From an uncultured Bacteroidales bacterium (GTDB lineage: Bacteria; Bacteroidota; Bacteroidia; Bacteroidales; UBA932), in NCBI GenBank assembly GCA_946406095.1, contig CAMJJO010000079.1:1-7836 (forward strand): a stretch of 7,836 bases of DNA. The letters run 5' to 3'. Position 1 is the first letter of the stretch, and each line of letters starts with the position of its first letter. This document shows, piece by piece, positions 1 through 4,355 of the stretch. A program made the translations under genes and the position numbers. A model generated the notes under the pieces. The model had not been told where the DNA came from. It did not search any database and was given only the letters and a program-made list of their open reading frames with translations.

Positions 1-282
1 GTTGATGTCCGAAGCCTCGCTGCCCATGAATTCGGTAAGCTCGTCGTGGACTATCTTCACCATCATCTGCTGCGGCTTGACGGCGGTGAGTACGCCCGTG
101 CCGATGGCCTTGGTCTTTACGTTGTCGCAGAACTCCTTAGCTACTTTGTACCTTACATCTGCGTCGAGCAGGGCACGGCGCACATCTTTAAGCGTCTCGG
201 CGACGTTGACTTCGGTAATCTTGCCTTCTCCTTTGAGAATCTTGAAGGATTTCTCCAGCCTTTCAGATAAATTTTCAAACAT
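1..282 (-). CDS. ffh: Signal recognition particle GTPase Ffh, N-terminal part (partial)
   Basis: This is the first 94 codons of Ffh, the SRP protein that binds signal sequences and 4.5S RNA and hands nascent membrane proteins to FtsY. The start MFENLSERLEKSFKILKGEG, followed by ITEVNVAETLKDVRRALLDA, is the typical Bacteroidota Ffh N terminus. The visible segment is the four-helix N domain with its ALLDADV motif (about residues 38-44). The GTPase G domain and the methionine-rich M domain lie beyond the left edge, so the truncation is only the window boundary. The ATG at 282 is chosen because it gives the conserved N terminus and sits just 7 bp after a TAnnTTTG promoter box. The gene is divergent from the AraC-type gene. 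Recognition is from family knowledge and is firm. Confidence 0.95.
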   Translation of the reverse strand, partial: MFENLSERLEKSFKILKGEGKITEVNVAETLKDVRRALLDADVRYKVAKEFCDNVKTKAIGTGVLTAVKPQQMMVKIVHDELTEFMGSEASDIN

Positions 283-289
283 AGCGGTG

Positions 290-297
290 CAAAAATA
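290..297 (-). promoter_or_regulatory. Bacteroidota-type -7 promoter element for ffh
   Basis: Read on the minus strand this is TATTTTTG, a full match to the Bacteroidota TAnnTTTG -7 element. Only 7 bp separate it from the ffh ATG, so transcription would begin at or within a few bases of the start codon. No clear TTG-type -33 element was found upstream; that stretch is simply A/T-rich. The match is seen in the sequence; its function is inferred. Confidence 0.6.
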
Positions 298-345
298 CGA
301 AAAAAAGTTAATGTATCTATACCGTTTATTTATTCATGTAATACT

Positions 346-768
346 ATGAAAAAAGTCTTTTCTTTTATGCTCAGGATGATGATGAGGTGTTATTCCACGG
401 TTGCGGAATCTTCACAGCGTTCTGTCAATGCCAAAATCGCAAGGCAGTTCAATCTATGGGTGGCTGAGAAGAAATACTGCCGCCAGGACCTGAGCATGTC
501 AGATGTGGCCGAGGAATTCGGCGTATCTGAAGAAGCCCTTTCTTTCTACTTTACCAATGTGGCAGGGGAGCGCTTCAGCACTATACGCAAGAAACTCCGC
601 CTGGAGGAGGCCCGCAGGCTGATCTGTGAGGACCCTTCGCGCAAACTCAGCCATATAGCGAACACGGTTGGGATTCCGGACAAGTGCAATTTCCGCAAGC
701 AGTTTTTCTCTGTCTACGGGATACCTCCCAGCGAATGGCAGAGGCAATGCGCAGAAATGAAGAGATAG
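346..768 (+). CDS. Stand-alone AraC-type helix-turn-helix transcriptional regulator
   Basis: A 140-residue protein made almost entirely of an AraC/XylS DNA-binding domain. Residues about 47-136 hold the two helix-turn-helix units: first LSMSDVAEEFGVSEEALSFY (49-68), then LSHIANTVGIPDKCNFRKQF (101-120). The family's C-terminal signature follows as a Y-G-I-P-P-S-E-W run (124-131). There is no sugar-binding cupin, receiver or membrane sensor domain, so the input signal cannot be read from the protein. Full AraC regulators are usually near 250-300 residues. The first 30 residues are Met- and Ser-rich; Met8 or Met11-13 could be the true start, but the ATG at 346 gives the longest frame. It is divergent from ffh (63 bp apart) and lies 123 bp before the CNNM gene. 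Its targets are unknown. Confidence 0.85.
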   Translation: MKKVFSFMLRMMMRCYSTVAESSQRSVNAKIARQFNLWVAEKKYCRQDLSMSDVAEEFGVSEEALSFYFTNVAGERFSTIRKKLRLEEARRLICEDPSRKLSHIANTVGIPDKCNFRKQFFSVYGIPPSEWQRQCAEMKR

Positions 769-810
769 CCTGACCGCCTTGTAATCAGCACAGCTCCTCA
801 CTCGTTACAT

Positions 811-826
811 CCGGGTGAAAGCCCGG
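811..826 (+). other. GC-rich hairpin in the AraC/CNNM intergenic region
   Basis: CCGGG (811-815) pairs with CCCGG (822-826) around a TGAAAG loop. It lies 43 bp after the AraC-type stop codon. No T-run follows (the sequence continues GTGCGGGGG), so it is not a standard intrinsic terminator. It may be an RNA 3'-end stabiliser or a chance structure. Confidence 0.35.
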
Positions 827-843
827 GTGCGGGGGACTGCGCC

Positions 844-857
844 TTCATATATATGAA
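844..857. promoter_or_regulatory. Perfect 14-bp palindrome, possible operator
   Basis: TTCATATATATGAA is an exact inverted repeat ending 10 bp before the -7 box of the CNNM gene. It therefore covers roughly the -33 side of that promoter, where a repressor or activator dimer could bind. The palindrome is seen directly. Operator function, and any link to the neighbouring AraC-type regulator, are only inferred. A/T-rich palindromes this short also occur by chance. Confidence 0.35.
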
Positions 858-867
858 AAATAATTGC

Positions 868-875
868 TATCTTTG
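868..875 (+). promoter_or_regulatory. Bacteroidota-type -7 promoter element for the CNNM gene
   Basis: TATCTTTG matches the TAnnTTTG consensus and ends 16 bp before the ATG at 892, implying a leader of roughly 10 nt. No convincing TTG-type -33 element is present; that position is occupied by the 844-857 palindrome. Confidence 0.6.
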
Positions 876-891
876 AAAGATATTACGTTAT

Positions 892-1980
892 ATGACACAG
901 GCGAACTACATATTCCTTCTCTTGCTGGACCTGGCCCTCACCGTGGGCATATCTTTTTTATGTTCTATTCTGGAGGCTGTCCTGATGTCTACCCCGCTTT
1001 CCTACATCAGCATGCGGGAAGAGGAAGGTTACAAGAGCGCCACCCTCTTCAAGAAGTACAAGACCGATATAGACAGGCCCATCGCCGCCATTCTCGCGAT
1101 GAACACCATAGCCAATACCTTCGGCGCTTCACTGGTAGGCGTCCTTACCACCAAGGCTTTCGGCAGCGCGTGGGTCGGCTGGATGTCCGCCCTCACCACC
1201 CTGCTTATCCTTGTTTGCTCGGAAATCATCCCCAAAACCATAGGAACCACTAAATACCGCAGCCTGATGGGCTTCACCACCAGAGGGATTTCTTTCCTGC
1301 TGGTGCTGATGTATCCCCTGGTAGTTCTGATACGCTACATCGGCAGCCGTTTCTCTTCCGATGAAGAGGAGGCCGCCGTAAGCAGGGAAGAGGTGTCCGC
1401 CATGGCAAACGTGGGTGAAGAAGAAGGGGTTATCGACCGCAGCGAGAACAAGGTTATCCAGAACATCATCAAACTGGACAATGTCAAGGCATACGAGGCT
1501 ATGACCCCCCGCGTGGTTTGCTCGGTCGCACCCGAATCGATGACTCTCAAGGAGTATTTCGAGGCCGATGAATTCGAGCATCATTCCCGCATTCCGGTGT
1601 ATGCCGAATCTCCCGAGTACATCACCGGTTACATCCTGCGGGACGATGCGCTCGAGGATCTTGCAGAAGATAAATTCAGCAAGACCCTTAAGGAACTCCG
1701 AAGGGACATATCCTTCTTCAATGAAGAGGCTTCCCTGGCCGATATTTGGGAGAAACTCCTCAAGAGCCGCGAGCAGATGGCATTGATCATCGACGATTAT
1801 GGCTGTTTCGAGGGTATCCTCACCCTGGAAGATATAATCGAGACCATCTTCGGGCTCGAGATAATGGACGAAATGGACGAAGTGAGCGATATGCAGGAGT
1901 ATGCCAAGGAGCGTTGGAAGAAACGCCAGAAGCGCTATAAGAAAGTAAGTATCCCGGTTCCGGAAAAGAATGAGGGATAA
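892..1980 (+). CDS. CNNM/DUF21 membrane protein with CBS pair (hemolysin-like, possible Mg2+ transporter)
   Basis: A 362-residue inner-membrane protein of the DUF21-CBS (CNNM/CorB-like) family, whose characterised members export or sense Mg2+. Four hydrophobic segments lie near residues 6-30, 63-85, 96-114 and 131-150, with the family's SEIIPKTIG motif at 110-118. An acidic linker (157-160 and onward) leads to a cytosolic CBS pair, about 204-325, which in this family binds ATP-Mg. Its landmarks are MTPR (204-207), IDDYG (300-304) and LTLEDIIETIFGLEI (310-324). The protein ends about 38 residues after the second CBS unit in a Lys/Arg-rich tail (341-351). It therefore lacks the C-terminal CorC_HlyC domain that longer bacterial members, including the gliding-associated GldE, carry. 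The ATG at 892 follows the promoter box at 868-875. Actual transport substrate and direction are not shown by the sequence. Confidence 0.88.
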   Translation: MTQANYIFLLLLDLALTVGISFLCSILEAVLMSTPLSYISMREEEGYKSATLFKKYKTDIDRPIAAILAMNTIANTFGASLVGVLTTKAFGSAWVGWMSALTTLLILVCSEIIPKTIGTTKYRSLMGFTTRGISFLLVLMYPLVVLIRYIGSRFSSDEEEAAVSREEVSAMANVGEEEGVIDRSENKVIQNIIKLDNVKAYEAMTPRVVCSVAPESMTLKEYFEADEFEHHSRIPVYAESPEYITGYILRDDALEDLAEDKFSKTLKELRRDISFFNEEASLADIWEKLLKSREQMALIIDDYGCFEGILTLEDIIETIFGLEIMDEMDEVSDMQEYAKERWKKRQKRYKKVSIPVPEKNEG

Positions 1981-1996
1981 AAAATATATATTTTTT
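1979..1996. other. A/T-only 18-bp palindrome between CNNM gene and coiled-coil gene
   Basis: AAAAAATATATATTTTTT is an exact palindrome that starts inside the TAA stop codon and is followed by more T residues. It could form a weak hairpin with a U-run and so help end CNNM transcription, or act as an A/T-rich upstream element for the promoter at 2008-2015. With no G-C pairs it is not a convincing terminator. Confidence 0.3.
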
Positions 1997-2007
1997 TGAA
2001 TTTTTAC

Positions 2008-2015
2008 TATTTTTG
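2008..2015 (+). promoter_or_regulatory. Bacteroidota-type -7 promoter element for the coiled-coil/zapA unit
   Basis: TATTTTTG matches TAnnTTTG exactly and lies 28 bp before the ATG at 2044, implying a leader of about 20-24 nt. A TTTG at 1995-1998 is too close (9 bp) to be the normal -33 element. This is the only evident promoter ahead of the 89-residue gene, zapA and the downstream RNA. Confidence 0.55.
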
Positions 2016-2043
2016 TATTCTGTAGGTTGAAACGCATTTCTTT

Positions 2044-2313
2044 ATGCTCGAAGATGTAAGGTCCCATATCACGCGTCTGATCGCCCTTTACGAGGGGGAG
2101 AAGAAGCGCGCCGATGATGCCCTCGCCCTTCTTGCAAAAAGCAATAGCGAGATTGAAGCCTGCAAAAAGCAGATTGCTGAATTGAACAGACAGATAGACA
2201 ATCAGCGGCTTACAAGTGCTTTCTCCGCCCAGGGCGGCAATCCCGAAGCAAAGCAGCGCCTGACCAAGCTGATTGCAGAAATTGACAAATGCATCTCGCT
2301 GCTCGAGAGTTGA
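2044..2313 (+). CDS. Small coiled-coil protein encoded directly before zapA
   Basis: An 89-residue soluble protein, mostly helical: a Lys/Glu/Ala-rich coiled coil spans about residues 5-55. A short Gly/Asn turn follows (64-67), then a second helix containing RLTKLIAEIDKCISLLE (72-88). No enzyme motif, signal peptide or membrane segment is visible. The start at 2044 follows the promoter at 2008-2015, and the stop is only 2 bp before the zapA ATG, so the two are almost certainly cotranscribed and translationally close. From memory, small coiled-coil proteins of this kind commonly precede zapA in Bacteroidota. By position and build it resembles the role of E. coli ZapB, a coiled-coil partner of ZapA at the Z-ring, but I see no sequence basis to name it ZapB. 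The function is inferred. Confidence 0.8.
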   Translation: MLEDVRSHITRLIALYEGEKKRADDALALLAKSNSEIEACKKQIAELNRQIDNQRLTSAFSAQGGNPEAKQRLTKLIAEIDKCISLLES

Positions 2314-2315
2314 CG

Positions 2316-2609
2316 ATGGATCAGAATATTACGCTCGAAATAGCTGGAAGGCAGTTCCACTTGAAAGCTTCATCTCCCGAGATGGAGCAATCGATGAGGT
2401 TTGCCGCTGAGGACATCAACAACATGCTCGGCCGCTACACCGAGAAGTACCCCGACAAGGACTTCGTGGAGATGCTGCTTTTCGTGACTCTGACGCAGAC
2501 CGTTTCCAGGTTCAATGCCCAGAAGAAACTGAATTCAGTCACGGCGGAGCACGAGAAACTTGTCAATGAGCTTTCTAACTATCTGAACAATATAGACAGT
2601 AACCGTTAG
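2316..2609 (+). CDS. zapA: Cell division protein ZapA
   Basis: A 97-residue ZapA, the cytosolic protein that binds FtsZ, crosslinks its protofilaments and stabilises the Z-ring. The N-terminal globular part opens with ITLEIAGRQFHLKASSPEME (residues 4-23), matching the family's strand pattern. Next come a helix with AAEDINNMLGRYTEKYP (28-44), a hydrophobic helix (VEMLLFVTLTQTV, 50-62) and a C-terminal coiled coil (about 60-92) that dimerises in known ZapA structures. The length is near the family norm of about 100. The ATG at 2316 is preferred over the upstream in-frame ATG at 2289, which would add nine poorly fitting residues and overlap the preceding gene. The last codons also form the 5' strand of the downstream RNA's closing stem. 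Confidence 0.88.
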   Translation: MDQNITLEIAGRQFHLKASSPEMEQSMRFAAEDINNMLGRYTEKYPDKDFVEMLLFVTLTQTVSRFNAQKKLNSVTAEHEKLVNELSNYLNNIDSNR

Positions 2610-2750
2610 TCCGTCCTTGCTGAAACAAAACAAGTTCCACGGAACCGGGTAAACTCGAGCTGAGGATGGCAGGCCTGCCCGACAGGAAGCCAGATACAGA
2701 GCGGAGCCCAAATCATACAGAAATCATTTTCTGCTAAGGACTAACGGCTT
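2603..2750 (+). ncRNA. ssrS: Probable 6S RNA (ssrS), structured ncRNA downstream of zapA
   Basis: The 207 bp between zapA and RNase Y is not coding and folds as a long rod. CCGTTAGTCC (2603-2612) pairs perfectly over 10 bp with GGACTAACGG (2738-2747), and CTTTTC follows. Inside are two facing A-rich single-stranded stretches (about 2621-2633 and 2710-2732) and a small GTTC/GAAC hairpin on the 5' side (2634-2645). The apical arm has GGGT/GCCC (2647-2650/2706-2709), GCT/AGC (2659-2661/2700-2702), GGC/GCC (2668-2670/2689-2691) and CCTG/CAGG (2674-2677/2683-2686) with a CCCGA loop. Closing stem, large central bubble and apical arm are the design of 6S RNA, which mimics an open promoter and sequesters housekeeping RNA polymerase. 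In E. coli ssrS also lies directly after zapA. Ends are estimated. It may be processed from the zapA transcript, since no clear promoter precedes it. The identification rests on architecture and synteny, not on a recognised primary sequence. Confidence 0.6.
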
Positions 2751-2754
2751 TTCT

Positions 2755-2791
2755 ACGGCATCTGCATCGTGTGCGGATGCCGTTTTTGTTT
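2755..2791 (+). terminator. Rho-independent terminator after the ncRNA
   Basis: ACGGCATC (2755-2762) pairs perfectly with GATGCCGT (2776-2783), and TGC/GCG (2763-2765/2773-2775) adds three inner pairs, for an 11-bp stem with a 7-nt loop. TTTTT and a further T-rich stretch follow. It ends the zapA/6S transcript just before rny, so rny probably needs its own promoter or read-through. Confidence 0.85.
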
Positions 2792-2816
2792 GACATACAC
2801 TATAACACTATATATT

Positions 2817-4352
2817 ATGTTATTCTATATTCTTTCGGCCGTAGGAGGTGCCATAGTGGCCCTGGCCATTTACATAATCGCTCACAAGGCCTCTGTGAAA
2901 GGCCGTGGCGAAGCCATAATCCAGAAAGCGGAGCTTGAAGCGGAGAATATCAAACAGCAGAAGATTCTTCAGGCAAAAGAGAAGTTCGTCCAGCTGAAAA
3001 GCGAACACGAAGACTATATCAGCAATAAGAACAAGCAGTTGCAGGAGAGGGAGAACGCGATTCATCAGAAAGAGTCCCAGCTTGGCCAGCAGGCCAGCGA
3101 GCTTGGCCGCAAGCAGCACGAAATCGACAGCGCAAGGGGGCAGGTCCGGGCTCAGATGGAGAATCTGGAGCGCAAGCAGGAAGAATGCGACAAACTCGTC
3201 GCCCAGGTGAACAAGCAGCTGGAGACCATTGCCGGAATGACCGCGGTCGAAGCCAAGAACATGCTTGTCGAAAACCTTAAGGCAGAGGCCCGTACGGAGG
3301 CACAGGCGTACATCAACGACACAATGGATGATGCCCGGTTGAATGCCGCCAAAGAGGCTAAACGCATAGTTATCAATACTATACAACGTACTGCCACTGA
3401 GACTGCAATCGAGAACGCCGTTACCACTTTCCCCATCGACAACGATGAGGTAAAGGGTCGCATCATCGGCCGTGAGGGCCGTAACATCCGTGCCCTGGAG
3501 GCCGCTACCGGCGTTGAAATTGTGGTGGACGACACTCCGGATGCAATCATGCTTTCCGCATTCGACCCTGTCCGGCGTGAAGTGGCCCGCCTTGCTCTGC
3601 ATCAGCTGGTGATCGATGGCCGAATCCATCCTGCCCGCATCGAAGAGGTGGTTGCCAAGGTCAGCAAGCAGCTTGAGGACGAGATACTCGAGACCGGCAA
3701 GCGTACTTGCATCGACATGGGAATCCATGGGCTTAATATCGAGCTGGTCAAGCTTATCGGCCGAATGAAGTATCGTTCCTCCTACGGGCAGAACCTTCTT
3801 CAGCACTCCCGTGAAGTTGCGAATATCGCTGCCGTCATGGCTTCCGAACTTGGCTTGAATCCTAAGCTTGCTAAGCGCGCTGGCTTGTTGCACGATATAG
3901 GCAAGGTGTCCGACGAGGATCCCGACCTGCCTCACGCACTCCTCGGTGCCAAGCTCGCCGAGCAGTATAAGGAGCGTCCGGAGATCGTGAATGCCATAGG
4001 CGCCCACCACGAAGAGATGGAGATGACTTCAACCATCGCTCCTATCGTTCTGGTTGCCGACGCCATTTCCGGTGCCCGTCCCGGTGCCCGCAGAGAGGTT
4101 ATCGAGTCCTACATCAAGCGCCTGAAGGGCATGGAGGATCTTGCCGCTTCTTATCCCGGCGTGACCAAGTCCTACGCCATCCAGGCTGGGCGCGAACTCC
4201 GTGTAATCGTGGGTGCAGAGCAGGTCAGTGACGATGATGCGACACGCCTCTCTTCCGATATCGCGCAGCGCATCCAGGACGAGATGACTTATCCCGGACA
4301 GGTGAAGATTACCGTCATCCGCGAGACTCGTTCCGTGGCTTATGCAAAATAA
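2817..4352 (+). CDS. rny: Ribonuclease Y
   Basis: A 511-residue RNase Y, the membrane-anchored endoribonuclease that starts mRNA decay; B. subtilis RNase Y is 520 residues. One N-terminal membrane helix spans about residues 2-22. A long charged coiled coil follows (about 30-190, rich in Lys, Gln, Glu), then a KH RNA-binding domain with GRIIGREGRNIRALEAATGV (214-233; GREG loop 218-221), then an HD domain. The metal-binding HD pair is in LLHDIGK (357-363, H359/D360). Supporting residues are H330 (LLQHSREV), the HH pair at 397-398 (GAHHEE) and D415 (VADAIS). The ATG at 2817 is chosen because the protein then begins directly with the membrane helix. A GTG at 2769 would add 16 Cys/Tyr-rich residues and start inside the terminator hairpin. 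dsbD follows after 3 bp, so the two are probably cotranscribed. No clear promoter is visible in 2792-2816. Confidence 0.95.
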   Translation: MLFYILSAVGGAIVALAIYIIAHKASVKGRGEAIIQKAELEAENIKQQKILQAKEKFVQLKSEHEDYISNKNKQLQERENAIHQKESQLGQQASELGRKQHEIDSARGQVRAQMENLERKQEECDKLVAQVNKQLETIAGMTAVEAKNMLVENLKAEARTEAQAYINDTMDDARLNAAKEAKRIVINTIQRTATETAIENAVTTFPIDNDEVKGRIIGREGRNIRALEAATGVEIVVDDTPDAIMLSAFDPVRREVARLALHQLVIDGRIHPARIEEVVAKVSKQLEDEILETGKRTCIDMGIHGLNIELVKLIGRMKYRSSYGQNLLQHSREVANIAAVMASELGLNPKLAKRAGLLHDIGKVSDEDPDLPHALLGAKLAEQYKERPEIVNAIGAHHEEMEMTSTIAPIVLVADAISGARPGARREVIESYIKRLKGMEDLAASYPGVTKSYAIQAGRELRVIVGAEQVSDDDATRLSSDIAQRIQDEMTYPGQVKITVIRETRSVAYAK

Positions 4353-4355
4353 TTG

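Noticed and set aside
811..826. Intrinsic terminator after the AraC-type gene
   Set aside because: The hairpin is followed by a G-rich run, not a T-run.
811..843. Possible decayed second copy of the dsbD palindromic element in the AraC/CNNM gap
   Set aside because: Only short GTGA/GCCCGG similarity by eye, without matching arms; not enough to claim homology.
1129..2067. Long minus-strand open frame opposite the CNNM gene
   Set aside because: Complementary shadow of a clear DUF21-CBS protein; the translated sequence is low-complexity His/Leu-rich and unlike a real domain.
2668..2679. GGCAGGCCTGCC as a protein-binding palindrome
   Set aside because: It lies in the apical arm of the ncRNA, where its halves take part in RNA pairing, which explains it without a DNA-binding role.
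2603..2750. tmRNA, RNase P RNA or small SRP RNA as the identity of the ncRNA
   Set aside because: No tRNA-like acceptor or tag frame, no RNase P signature such as GAGGAAAGUCC, and no SRP GGAAGGAAGCA-type apical loop; the rod with a central bubble fits 6S better.
2769..2816. Upstream GTG start giving RNase Y 16 extra residues
   Set aside because: It begins inside the intrinsic terminator hairpin and adds a Cys/Tyr-rich stretch ahead of the membrane anchor; the ATG at 2817 gives the standard N terminus.
2790..2818. TTGACA (2790-2795), 17 bp, TATTAT (2813-2818) as a classical sigma70 promoter for rny
   Set aside because: The -10 would overlap the ATG and place the transcript start inside the coding region; Bacteroidota also use a different consensus. 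Probably coincidence.
2820..4010. Long open frame on the minus strand opposite rny
   Set aside because: It is a shadow of the rny coding sequence in a GC-rich gene; its translation matches no family I know and rny accounts fully for the region.
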